NCBI GenBank assembly: GCA_963666765.1
Contig: OY762933.1
Location: forward strand, 2,604,001 to 2,668,000
From: Foliamicus sp963666765
Lineage (GTDB): Bacteria; Pseudomonadota; Gammaproteobacteria; Steroidobacterales; Foliamicaceae
Reading direction: 5' to 3'
DNA: 64,000 bases
The position numbers and the translations under genes were made by a program. The notes under the pieces were generated by a model. The model was not told where the DNA came from. It saw nothing but the letters and a program-made list of their open reading frames with translations, and did no database searches. Shown one piece after another: positions 1-8,518 of the stretch; within the stretch, counting starts at the first letter, position 1; the number at the start of each line of letters is the position of its first letter.

Positions 1-449
1 TAGGCCCCGGGCGTCAGGGGCGACTCGGCCCAATGGATATACCGCCATCCTTCCGGCTTCTTGCGAAGGACCGCGCTCATCCGGATCTCCTCTCCCAGGG
101 GGAGCCTGCCTCGCATCTTCATTTCGAAATGCATGTACCACACGACAATGGCGAGATCGTCGGCGATGAGCTTGACCGAAATGTCATACATCTCCTCGCG
201 CAGGGCTTCCAGCACCGGGTTCGGCAAGGGCGGAGCCAGATAGGCCCTGAGCGGCTCCCAGCCGATGAACCAGCGTTCCTGTTCCTCGGCCAGGTAGAAA
301 GGCGCCTCTTCGTCCTGATCCCAAAGGTCCAGCACCTTTCGGAAGTCCTGCGTGTTCCAGACCTCCGCGGTTTCGTGAATGAAGGCCTCGATGGCGGCGA
401 TTTCGTCCTGCTCGGCCGCTCGGGCCGAGTCTATGTCAAGTGCTGTCAT
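1..449 (-). CDS. NTF2-like (SnoaL-type) protein, 3' end at window edge
   Basis: Reading leftwards from the ATG at 449 gives 149 open codons up to the window edge. The product begins MTALDIDSARAAEQ and contains FIHETAEVWNTQDF near residue 25 and YIHWAESPLTPG at the end. The pattern of an N-terminal helix, a W-N-x-x-D-F stretch and alternating strands ending in a tryptophan-rich strand fits the NTF2-like/SnoaL fold, which covers small ring hydroxylases, isomerases and ligand-binding proteins. The two bases left at the edge read TA, so a stop codon may follow at once and the protein may be almost complete. It sits downstream of an NCS1 permease on the same strand but a terminator-like hairpin separates them. 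The fold is inferred and no substrate can be given. Confidence 0.6.
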   Translation of the reverse strand, partial: MTALDIDSARAAEQDEIAAIEAFIHETAEVWNTQDFRKVLDLWDQDEEAPFYLAEEQERWFIGWEPLRAYLAPPLPNPVLEALREEMYDISVKLIADDLAIVVWYMHFEMKMRGRLPLGEEIRMSAVLRKKPEGWRYIHWAESPLTPGA

Positions 450-467
450 GGTCAATGCCACCCCCAA

Positions 468-489
468 TAAAAAAGTCGCCCGCGGCGAC
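468..489 (-). terminator. Rho-independent terminator after the NCS1 permease
   Basis: On the minus strand the stem GTCGCC-GCG-GGCGAC is followed by a run of six T residues. It lies about 155 bases past the stop of the NCS1 permease gene and about 20 bases before the start of the NTF2-like gene, so it probably ends permease transcripts. Confidence 0.75.
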
Positions 490-643
490 CCTAACAAAGT
501 TGAGCCCACAATCTTCCCCTTTCAGATGCTCCGGCGGCAAATCGTAAACGATGAACCGGCCCCGGGGCCTGCGCGCTTGCGATCATGCGCCGCCAGTTCC
601 TGAACGACCTTGCCGTCGAGGGGCTGGAGGACCGGCTTGCCCG

Positions 644-1924
644 TTAACGCTTTCCCCTAAAGACCCAGCGCGACAGAACCGTGTGGAGCAGGAAGGCCGT
701 GATCATGCCGTCCGCTGCCGGGACGGTCGTCAGCGTCAGCAGGCCCTGGTTGGCGGCGGCGGCTGTTCCGGTTCCTGCGATCCATGCGAACAGGGCGGAA
801 TATCCGACGGAGGGTCGCGCGGACAGGTGCTCCAGCCTGTAGGCCGAGCGGCTCAGGAGGAAGAAATCGGCGATATAGACGCCGGCAATCGGGGTGGTGG
901 CAATTCCGAGAACCAGCACGAAGGGCAGAAAAACGTCCATGATGCCCAGCACCGCGCCGAGCGTGCCCAGCGCGCCGGACATCGTCGCCAGCTGTTTGTC
1001 GGAGAACCGGCGGAAGGAGGCGGCAAGCGTCAGGACCGCGGAGTACAGGTTGACGGTATTCGTGGTCCAGGTCGAAAAGACCAGGATGAACAGGGCGGGC
1101 AGGGCCACGCCCACGATGACCATGATCTTCATGATGTCGGTTTCGGCGAACGCGAGTGCCGGAATGCCGGATGCCAGCATGATGAGGGGATAGCCGGCAG
1201 CGAGCCCGGTGACCGATTTCACGCCCTCCCGGCCGGACCGTGCGTATCGCGTCAGGTCCGGCCCCGACACCGCCATGAGAATATTGGCCCCGATTACCGT
1301 CGATATGGCCAGGCCCACCGACATGTCACCGCTTCCCCGGGCGGTCCAGAGGTCCTGCAACTCGATGCGCTGCAGCACGAGATAGACCACGTAGAGCATG
1401 AACAACACCAGTAACGGCACCGCCAGGCTGGAGAACCGTTCGATGAAGCGGAAGCCGTACATGGCGGTCAGGCTCATGGCCACGCAGCCGAAAAAGGCGC
1501 ACAGGGCCCTGGGTACCGTGATTCCGTAGAACGCGTCGATGGCCTCGCGGATGGCCCCGCCGAATATGTCGCCGGTGGCCGCGAAGTAGCCGACGTAGGT
1601 CACTGCCAGCAACGGATTGACCAGAAAGCGGACCAGGCCGCGGCCGAACGAGAATTGAATGATCATGTAGGTCGACAATCGGGTGCGCGCGCCGATGATC
1701 GACGTAACAATCATCATCAGGCCCACGATCGCGCATCCGCCGAACAGGGCAAGCGTTGCCTGGCGCAAACCGAGCGCCAGGCTGATTTCCGATCCGATGT
1801 AGAAGATGGGGAGGGTTACGCCGATCCCGAACACTACGACCGCGATCCGGAAGCCGCCGATCGTGGCGTGGTCGGGTACCCGGCTGCGCGTGTAGTCGTT
1901 TGCAGGTATTGGGTCCGTTTTCAT
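644..1924 (-). CDS. NCS1-family (cytosine/purine/hydantoin) permease
   Basis: The 426-aa product is a polytopic inner-membrane carrier with about twelve hydrophobic segments. The N-terminal pattern DYTRSRVPDHATIGGFR, followed by a first helix holding GIGVTLPIFYIGSEI, is typical of the NCS1 (codB/cytosine permease) family, which imports nucleobases, allantoin or hydantoins with Na+ or H+. The SGPDLTRYARS stretch near the middle is also characteristic. I chose the ATG at 1924; an in-frame GTG at 1936 would add four residues. It is divergent from an Asp/Glu/hydantoin racemase gene, and the hyu genes nearby suggest uptake of a hydantoin-like compound. The substrate is inferred from context. A second NCS1 gene at 11460-12722 is a distinct paralogue. 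Confidence 0.85.
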   Translation of the reverse strand: MKTDPIPANDYTRSRVPDHATIGGFRIAVVVFGIGVTLPIFYIGSEISLALGLRQATLALFGGCAIVGLMMIVTSIIGARTRLSTYMIIQFSFGRGLVRFLVNPLLAVTYVGYFAATGDIFGGAIREAIDAFYGITVPRALCAFFGCVAMSLTAMYGFRFIERFSSLAVPLLVLFMLYVVYLVLQRIELQDLWTARGSGDMSVGLAISTVIGANILMAVSGPDLTRYARSGREGVKSVTGLAAGYPLIMLASGIPALAFAETDIMKIMVIVGVALPALFILVFSTWTTNTVNLYSAVLTLAASFRRFSDKQLATMSGALGTLGAVLGIMDVFLPFVLVLGIATTPIAGVYIADFFLLSRSAYRLEHLSARPSVGYSALFAWIAGTGTAAAANQGLLTLTTVPAADGMITAFLLHTVLSRWVFRGKR

Positions 1925-2067
1925 GTTCTGCCGCACGGCAGGTCACTGCCTGGCGAATGCCCCGCTAGCGTAGCGGGCGGGAAGCGCCCGCAAAACTACT
2001 CTTTCGAGCGGGTTCTCTGGCAACCGCGGGCCGGTAGGATTTTTTTGTCGGCCGCAGGAGTTCAACA
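1925..2067. promoter_or_regulatory. Divergent intergenic region with three adjacent hairpins
   Basis: This gap holds the promoters of both the NCS1 permease (minus) and the racemase (plus). Three small inverted repeats follow each other: GGCAG/CTGCC at about 1938-1951, CCCGCTA/TAGCGGG at 1961-1977 and GCGGGCG/CGCCCGC at about 1973-1991. They would fall in the 5' leader of the permease mRNA. No known riboswitch was recognised. GCAGGAG at about 2054-2060 is the ribosome binding site of the racemase gene. Confidence 0.4.
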
Positions 2068-2898
2068 GTGCCCATGAATGCCCGAACCAAGGTGATGTAT
2101 CTCAATCCGATAGGAATGTCGGCCTACGACGAAGTCTTCGCGGACATGGCGCGCAAATACAGGTGCCCGGACACCGAGGTGTATATCGCTTCGCTGAATC
2201 CGGATTCGATCGCTCCGGAAATGAACAACTTGGAGTATCGCGCCTACGAGTCGCTGATCGTGGCGGACACGGTCAAGGCGGCGAGACAAGCGGCCCTGGA
2301 CGGGTTCGATGCCATGGCTATCGGATGTTTCTATGATCCGGCGGTGTTGGATGCGCGGGAAATTTCCGGCGAGACAGCCATCGTCGGGCCCTGCCAGGCG
2401 TCGATTACGGCAGCCTTGAACGTCGCCAACAACTTTTCGATCATCATCGGGCGCACCAAGTGGGAAGACCAGATGAAGCAGACTGTGCATGAGTATGGCT
2501 ATGGAACGAAGCTTGCGTCTTTCGAGACTGCCGGGCTTCGGGTGGAAGAGTTCCACCGCAATCCCGCGGAAACCAGGAATCAGCTCGAGCTCGCAGCGGT
2601 GCGCGCCGTTGAAGAAAGCAAGGCGGAGTCCATCATCCTGGGCTGCACCCTGGAAGTGGGTTTCTATGCGGAACTGCAGGAGTTCCTGCGGAAACGGTTC
2701 TCCGCCAACGTTCCGGTCATCGATTGCTCCATCGCAGCGCTGAAGGCAGCGGAAAGCGCCGCCTGGCAAAAGCGAATCGGCTGGACGAACAGCCGCGTAT
2801 GGGGCATGGAGCCGCCGCCGGAGAGCGAACTTGAGCGGTTCGGAATCTTCCGCGGGGACTACGAGTTCGGAAACCTGATCAAGGTGCCGGCGGACTGA
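2068..2898 (+). CDS. Asp/Glu/hydantoin racemase family protein
   Basis: The 276-aa protein matches the Asp/Glu/hydantoin racemase superfamily, which inverts a carbon centre with two catalytic cysteines. The N-terminal half has DGFDAMAIGCFYDPAV (first Cys about residue 91) and the second half has ESIILGCTLEVGFYAEL (second Cys about residue 193), the expected pair. The start is taken as GTG at 2068, seven bases after an AGGAG; an ATG two codons on is the alternative. The gene is divergent from an NCS1 permease and upstream of a TonB receptor and hyu genes, so a role in racemising an imported hydantoin or its carbamoyl amino acid is plausible. Other members are maleate isomerases or allantoin racemases, so the substrate is open. 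Confidence 0.8.
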   Translation: MPMNARTKVMYLNPIGMSAYDEVFADMARKYRCPDTEVYIASLNPDSIAPEMNNLEYRAYESLIVADTVKAARQAALDGFDAMAIGCFYDPAVLDAREISGETAIVGPCQASITAALNVANNFSIIIGRTKWEDQMKQTVHEYGYGTKLASFETAGLRVEEFHRNPAETRNQLELAAVRAVEESKAESIILGCTLEVGFYAELQEFLRKRFSANVPVIDCSIAALKAAESAAWQKRIGWTNSRVWGMEPPPESELERFGIFRGDYEFGNLIKVPAD

Positions 2899-3072
2899 CC
2901 CGACCCGCTTCGAGGGGCTTCAAGACTACACTTCCGAGTAGTTGGCAACCCCCATTTCGGCGGCTACTGTTTTGCCTGAAAGCAACGTGGCGATGAGTCC
3001 GCAACGGGGTGCCGAGCAGAGCGCTTCGACCGGTTTCATCGTCTCGAACCTGACGGCCGGAGGAGCTCCATC

Positions 3073-5403
3073 ATGAAGAACTTCGCACTTTCCTTTCGAG
3101 GCGCGCTTGGCTTGGGGGTGACTCTGGCGCTTGCCATGGCGCTGTCGCAGCAGGCGGCGGCACAGGCCATGCTGGAAGAAATTGTCGTTACCGCCCGCAA
3201 GGTCTCCGAGAACATACAGGACGCTCCGATCACGGTAAACGCCATGACCGAGGCGCAACTGGAGGACGCCGGCGTTACGCAGACCGCGGACTACATCCAG
3301 TTCATTCCCAACGTGACCCTGGCCGAGTCGCAGACCATCGGGACTTCCTTCCTGACGGTGCGGGGCCTGAGCCGCGTGCGCAACGGCGAATTGCCCGTTG
3401 CGGTTGTCGTGGACGACGTGCTGATCGTCAACGCGCGCCAGTTCATCGGCCAGGTGTTCGACACGCAGCAGATCGAAGTGGCCAAGGGCCCCCAGGGCGC
3501 CCTCTACGGCCGCAACGCCTCCAACGGCGCGATCATCGTTACGACCAAGCCGCCCAGCGAAGAGCCCGAGGGCCATGTGAAGCTGAGCTACGGCACGGCG
3601 AACGAAGTCGGCGTGGAGGGTTCCTACAGCGGCCCCATCAGCAAGAACGCGGCCTTCCGCCTGTCCGGCCGTGTGGTGAACCGGGACGGCTATTTCCGTA
3701 ACGTGACCCGCGACGAGGACGTGGACCCGTACGAGGACCGCACGCTCCGGGCCCGGCTTTCCTGGTCGCCCAGCGACACGATATCCGTTGATCTCAAGGG
3801 GCAGGTTTCCAAGCACTCCGGCAAGGGGATCGGCTTTCACTGGCCGGGCGCCGCCCAGTTCGAGATTTTCGGGGTCTTCCTGGGTACGGCCGAGGAGCTG
3901 GGCGTTACCGTTGACCAGGTCGTCAGCGAAGGCGCCAACCTGACCGGGCTGCCGTACGTGGCCAACAATCCCGACCGCGGAACCCGCGATGCTTCCAGTT
4001 TCTCGGTGAAGGTTGACGCTTCATTCGATTTCGCGGACGTCAAGTCCGTGACCACCTACGATGAGCTCCAGACCTCTTCGGTGGCCGACCGCGCGCCGTA
4101 CCTTTCGTACTTCGACGGCACGCAGCATTCCTTCGTGGACGTGGACGGCTGGAGCCAGGAAATCCGGTTCAGCTCCAACTCCGACGGACCGCTGAGCTGG
4201 CAGTTCGGCGGCTATTACCTTTCGTGGGATCGCTTGCGCTCCACCGTATCGGGAATCGACAAGGGCCAGGGAAACCTCCGCGTCATCGATGTGCCCGAAT
4301 GCGAGGACAGCACCAACCCGACCGGCGTGGACCCCGGCTCCTTCCTTTCCTTCGTCGAGGACAGCTATGCCCAGGCCGTGTTCGGCAGCGTGGAATGGGC
4401 AATGAGCGATCGGTTCACGATCGACGTGGCCGGGCGTTATGACCGGGAAAACCGCGAACAGCTTGTGAACCCGTACAACACGGCGGGGCGGGTGTACAGC
4501 CAGGCCGACGCGTCCGGCGTAAATCATCCTTATGGTGCGGGCGCCTGCACGGGAGCGGCCGGAGAGATGGCCAACGTGAACTGCGGCGCCTACGCGACCT
4601 TCAGCGAGTTGCTGGCCAACACCCGTCCCTCCCGGGATGTCGCGGAGGCCGAGTTCAGCAAGTTCCAGCCCAAGGTCACGCTGGCGTTCGCCGCCACCGA
4701 CGAGATCAACGTCTACGGAAGCTGGGGCATCGGGTATCGCGCGGGCCAGTTCAACTATCCGGGAATCGGGATCATCAGCGCCACGGCGAACGAGTTCATC
4801 GAGCAGGAAGAAAACTCGGCCTTCGAGATCGGCGTGAAAGGCGACTACGGCAATTTCCGGTTCAACGCGGCCCTGTTCGCGTCTTCGGTGGACAACACGC
4901 AGTATTTTCCCTTTGACGGCCTCGCCTTCGTGCAGGTCTTCGAGGACATCGACGAAGCGGACCTGGACGGCTTTGAACTGGAGGCTGCGTGGCGGCCGCT
5001 TGAAAACCTCGACCTCTATGCTGCCTACGGCAAGACCAATGCCGAGATCACCGCATACGCGGAGCGTCCCGGCACCGTGGGCAACGACCTTCCCTACGTC
5101 CCCAGGGATACGTTCAACGCCGGCGCCCGGGTCCAATTCGATCTGGACGCCGGGTTGACATTTTTCGCCCGGGCCGACTACGAGCGCCGCGGGGAGCAGT
5201 ACTGGACGCCGGAGAACACGCATCCGCGGGACACCTTGAGCCTGGTCAACCTGCGGGCCGGAGTGGAAGGCGCCAACTGGACAACGTCTCTGTACGTGAA
5301 CAACGCGGCGGACAAGGAGTACAACTCCGAAGTCGTCACGCCGCTCTTCGTTCATCCGGCGCCGCCGAGGGTCTGGAGAGTCGATTTCCGTTACAACTTC
5401 TGA
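3073..5403 (+). CDS. TonB-dependent outer-membrane receptor
   Basis: The 776-aa product starts with a signal peptide (hydrophobic core GVTLALAMALSQQAAAQA). A TonB-box-like stretch EEIVVTARK follows, then a plug domain (APITVNAMTEAQLEDAG and VAKGPQGALYGRNASNGAI) and a long series of amphipathic strands that form the barrel. The last residues, VDFRYNF, end in Phe, the usual signal for outer-membrane barrel insertion. A strong GGAGGAG ribosome binding site precedes the ATG. It lies between a racemase and a hyuB gene on the same strand, so it probably imports the substrate of this pathway across the outer membrane. Receptors of this type also import siderophores, vitamins or sugars, so specificity is inferred only from neighbours. 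Confidence 0.93.
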   Translation: MKNFALSFRGALGLGVTLALAMALSQQAAAQAMLEEIVVTARKVSENIQDAPITVNAMTEAQLEDAGVTQTADYIQFIPNVTLAESQTIGTSFLTVRGLSRVRNGELPVAVVVDDVLIVNARQFIGQVFDTQQIEVAKGPQGALYGRNASNGAIIVTTKPPSEEPEGHVKLSYGTANEVGVEGSYSGPISKNAAFRLSGRVVNRDGYFRNVTRDEDVDPYEDRTLRARLSWSPSDTISVDLKGQVSKHSGKGIGFHWPGAAQFEIFGVFLGTAEELGVTVDQVVSEGANLTGLPYVANNPDRGTRDASSFSVKVDASFDFADVKSVTTYDELQTSSVADRAPYLSYFDGTQHSFVDVDGWSQEIRFSSNSDGPLSWQFGGYYLSWDRLRSTVSGIDKGQGNLRVIDVPECEDSTNPTGVDPGSFLSFVEDSYAQAVFGSVEWAMSDRFTIDVAGRYDRENREQLVNPYNTAGRVYSQADASGVNHPYGAGACTGAAGEMANVNCGAYATFSELLANTRPSRDVAEAEFSKFQPKVTLAFAATDEINVYGSWGIGYRAGQFNYPGIGIISATANEFIEQEENSAFEIGVKGDYGNFRFNAALFASSVDNTQYFPFDGLAFVQVFEDIDEADLDGFELEAAWRPLENLDLYAAYGKTNAEITAYAERPGTVGNDLPYVPRDTFNAGARVQFDLDAGLTFFARADYERRGEQYWTPENTHPRDTLSLVNLRAGVEGANWTTSLYVNNAADKEYNSEVVTPLFVHPAPPRVWRVDFRYNF

Positions 5404-5448
5404 ACCTGCCGGGCCGGCCACACGGGTAGCTGCCCGGCGGTCGGAGAA

Positions 5449-7119
5449 ATGGATTCGTTTACGCAGGAAGTCATCCAGGACTCGCTGAACGCCATTTCCG
5501 AGGAGATGTTTGCCGCCATGGCGCGCGCCGCCATGAGTTCGGTGATCTACGAGGTGCTGGACTTCGGCGTTGCCGTAACCGACGCCGAAGGCAACCTGGC
5601 GAGCGTGGGCGCCGGCATTCCGGGATTCGTTGGAATGCTGGCGCCGGCGGTACAGGCGGTCCTGGGCAGGCATCCCCGGCCGTCGATCGCCCCAGGCGAT
5701 ATCTTCATCGCCAACGATCCCTATGAGGGCGGCGTCAGCCACGCCAACGACGTGGTGCTGGCCATGCCTGTGTTCTCCGGCGACCGGCTGATCGCGTGGA
5801 CCGCCAACAAGGGGCATTGGGTCGACATCGGCGGCATGACTCCCGGCTCCATGTCTCCAAACGCGAAGGAACTCTTTCAGGAAGGCCTGATCCTGCCTCC
5901 TCTCAAGCTGTTCGAGGCCGGCAGTCCGGTCGAGGCGGTGTTTTCGATCATTCGCGCGAACAGCCGCTTGCCCGACCAGGCGCTGGGAGACTTGTGGGCC
6001 GGCGTGGCGGCGCTGAGGGTAGGGGAGCGCAGGCTGCGGGAACTGTGCGGCAAGTACGGGCGAAACACGCTGGTTGACGCGATTGGCGCGTACATGGACT
6101 ACGGCGAGACCATGGCGCTGAGCGGACTGGCCGCGCTGCCCCGCGGCGAGTTCCGCGGCACGGACCGCCTGGATAACGGCCGGGAAATCAGGGCGCTGAT
6201 TCGAATACGCCGCGGTGAGATGACCATCGATCTGCGCGACAACCCGGACCAGGACGATGGACCCGTGAACGGCACCCGCGACGCCACGCTGGTCGGCGCC
6301 CGGGCGGTCTTCAAGTCCATTACCCTCCCCGAACCCTGGGCCAACGCCGGCTGCTTCCGCCCCCTGAAAGTGCTTACCAGGCCAGGCTCGATCTTTCATG
6401 CGCTGCGGCCCGCGGCGGTAGGGCTCTACTACGAGAACAAGATGCGTTCCAAGGACCTGATCCTGAAGACGCTCGCGCCGCACATGCCCGAGCGCATTCC
6501 GGCGGGCCACTTCGCTTCCATCTGCGCGACCGTGATCCGCTCGCGGACGCCCGGCGGCACGGACAAGACGTTCGTGGAACCTCAGGTAGGCGGTTGGGGA
6601 GCGGGCCACGACCGTGACGGCGACAGCGCGCAGTTCTCCATTTCCCACGGCGACACCTTCAACTGCCCGGTGGAAGTCAACGAGTCCCGCAACGGTATCC
6701 GGGTGCGGCGTTACGCGCTCAACTCCGCCCCTTCCGGCGCCGGCGAGTTTCGTGGCGGCAAGGGCGTGGAGTTGCACTACGAGATGCTCTCGGACCGCGG
6801 ATCGCTCACCGCCGGATATACGCGCTGCACGGTTCCGCCGTGGGGACTGGCCGGGGGCGGGGACGGATCCGGGAACCGGGTGGAGATCGACCGGCGCGGG
6901 CACACCCGGGAAACCGGCGCCGGTTTTGACAATGCCCCGTTGCGCAGGGGCGACGTCGTGCGAATCGTGACCGGTAACGGAGGGGGATACGGCAACCCCG
7001 CGCGCCGCAGCCGGCAACAGGTACTTGAGGACCTGCGCAATGGCTACGTGTCGGTGGAAGAGGCCGTAACCTCCTATCGGCTGTCGCCGCAAGAGGCCGC
7101 GGCTGCCGCGGGGTCGTGA
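5449..7119 (+). CDS. hyuB: Hydantoinase B/oxoprolinase family protein (copy 1)
   Basis: The 556-aa protein is a HyuB-type subunit. It opens with DSFTQEVIQDSLNAISEEM and carries the family stretches FIANDPYEGGVSHANDVVLA, NKGHWVDIGGMTPGS and VTGNGGGYGNP. HyuA/HyuB pairs hydrolyse N-methylhydantoin or 5-oxoproline in an ATP-dependent way. Normally hyuA is next door, but here the only hyuA in the window is at 14420-16498 on the other strand, beside a second hyuB. The gene follows a TonB receptor after a short gap and overlaps the MFS gene by four bases (GTGA), so uptake and hydrolysis genes are probably cotranscribed. It either shares the distant HyuA or acts in another complex. Confidence 0.88.
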   Translation: MDSFTQEVIQDSLNAISEEMFAAMARAAMSSVIYEVLDFGVAVTDAEGNLASVGAGIPGFVGMLAPAVQAVLGRHPRPSIAPGDIFIANDPYEGGVSHANDVVLAMPVFSGDRLIAWTANKGHWVDIGGMTPGSMSPNAKELFQEGLILPPLKLFEAGSPVEAVFSIIRANSRLPDQALGDLWAGVAALRVGERRLRELCGKYGRNTLVDAIGAYMDYGETMALSGLAALPRGEFRGTDRLDNGREIRALIRIRRGEMTIDLRDNPDQDDGPVNGTRDATLVGARAVFKSITLPEPWANAGCFRPLKVLTRPGSIFHALRPAAVGLYYENKMRSKDLILKTLAPHMPERIPAGHFASICATVIRSRTPGGTDKTFVEPQVGGWGAGHDRDGDSAQFSISHGDTFNCPVEVNESRNGIRVRRYALNSAPSGAGEFRGGKGVELHYEMLSDRGSLTAGYTRCTVPPWGLAGGGDGSGNRVEIDRRGHTRETGAGFDNAPLRRGDVVRIVTGNGGGYGNPARRSRQQVLEDLRNGYVSVEEAVTSYRLSPQEAAAAAGS

Positions 7120-8498
7120 CCGGCCGTTCCTCAGCCCCGGGCAAGCGTCAGTTGACGGGCGACGCCGGTGTGGCGCCGGTCTACGGTCCGGCGCGATACT
7201 GGTACGTGACCGTGGTTCTCATGCTGGCCTACGTTCTTTCGTACGTGGACCGTTCCATTCTTACCCTGCTGGTCGAACCGATACGGCGCGACATGGGGTT
7301 CAGCGATGTCCAGATCAGCCTGCTGCACGGTCTGGCGTTTGCGCTTTTCTATTCCCTGATGGGATTTCCGATCGGCCGCATCGCCGACCGGCGCCATCGC
7401 GTCGGCATCATCGCGATCGGCATCACGGTCTGGAGCCTGATGACGGCAGTATGCGGAATCGCCCGCAACTTCGGGCAGTTCTTCCTGGCGCGCGTGGGAG
7501 TGGGCGTGGGAGAGGCGGCGCTCAATCCCGCCGCCTATTCGATCCTCACGGACTACTTTCCGCGCGAAAAGCTGTCACGCGGAATCAGCACCTACGTGAT
7601 GGGGACCTACATGGGGTTCGGCATCTCCTACCTGGTTGGCGCCTGGGTGCTGCGCGCCGTGGAGGACCTGCCGGACTTCGAAATCCCGATGCTCGGCACG
7701 TTCCATTCCTGGCAAATGGCCTTTTTTCTGGTTGCCGCCCCCGGGATACTGCTCCTCGCGCTGTTGACGACCGTTCGCGAACCCTACCGCCGGGACCGCC
7801 TTTACAGGCACGGCGCGGGAAAGCAGAGCCTGCCGGTGCGGGAGTTCTTCACCTTCGTGTACAAAAACCGCCGGACTTTTCTCTGTCATGCCGGCGGTTA
7901 CGGTTGCCTTGGCGTGCTGGTCAACGGGATGGCCTTGTGGACGCCCGCATTCCTGACCCGCACCTACGGTTGGGAGATGGTGGATGCAGGCATGGCCTAT
8001 GGTCTGATCCTGCTGGTATTCGGAGCCGTCGGCATCTATTGCGGGGGGTGGCTGGCGGACCATCTTGAGGCGCGCGGCCAGCGTACGGCAACCTTTCGCA
8101 CCGCCGCAGTCTGCGCCTCCTGCGCGGTACTGCCCGCCACCCTGTTTCCCCTGGCGAACACGCCTTCCGCGGCGTTGTTGCTGATGGCGCCGATGGTTTT
8201 TCTGTCCGCCGCGCCCTGGGGCATCGCGGTGGCCTCCATTCAGCAGATCACGCCCAACGAATTGCGCGGGCAGGTCTCCGCGCTGATGTACCTGTTCCCG
8301 GTCAACCTGATCGGTATCGGGCTGGGTCCCACCGCGGTGGCGCTGATCACGGAACGAGGCTTCGGAAACCCCGCCGACCTCAAGTATTCGATGTCGATTG
8401 TGGGCTGCGTCGCCGGCGTGATGGCCGCCGGCATCCTCAGCGCGGGCATCCGGCCCTTCCGCGAAAGCCTTCGCCGCGCCGAGCACTGGAAGATCTGA
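7116..8498 (+). CDS. Major facilitator superfamily transporter
   Basis: The 460-aa product is a twelve-helix inner-membrane carrier. The first helix region LMLAYVLSYVDRSILTLLV and the loop GFPIGRIADRRHR form the MFS signature between helices 2 and 3. VGEAALNPAAYSILTDYFP is the helix-5 motif seen in the spinster-like and anion-symporter branches. The GTG start overlaps the hyuB stop, indicating translational coupling. With the upstream TonB receptor it would complete import of the same small molecule, though export of a product is also possible. It ends shortly before the convergent LuxR-type regulator gene. Confidence 0.88.
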   Translation: MTGRSSAPGKRQLTGDAGVAPVYGPARYWYVTVVLMLAYVLSYVDRSILTLLVEPIRRDMGFSDVQISLLHGLAFALFYSLMGFPIGRIADRRHRVGIIAIGITVWSLMTAVCGIARNFGQFFLARVGVGVGEAALNPAAYSILTDYFPREKLSRGISTYVMGTYMGFGISYLVGAWVLRAVEDLPDFEIPMLGTFHSWQMAFFLVAAPGILLLALLTTVREPYRRDRLYRHGAGKQSLPVREFFTFVYKNRRTFLCHAGGYGCLGVLVNGMALWTPAFLTRTYGWEMVDAGMAYGLILLVFGAVGIYCGGWLADHLEARGQRTATFRTAAVCASCAVLPATLFPLANTPSAALLLMAPMVFLSAAPWGIAVASIQQITPNELRGQVSALMYLFPVNLIGIGLGPTAVALITERGFGNPADLKYSMSIVGCVAGVMAAGILSAGIRPFRESLRRAEHWKI

Positions 8499-8518
8499 CC
8501 GCCGGCCGGCCCCCGAAT

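Noticed and set aside
4021..7092. Open frame of 1023 codons on the minus strand
   Set aside because: It lies entirely over the TonB receptor and hyuB genes. Its composition (Ala, Arg, Gly, Val and His-rich, no domain) is that of a shadow frame in GC-rich DNA.
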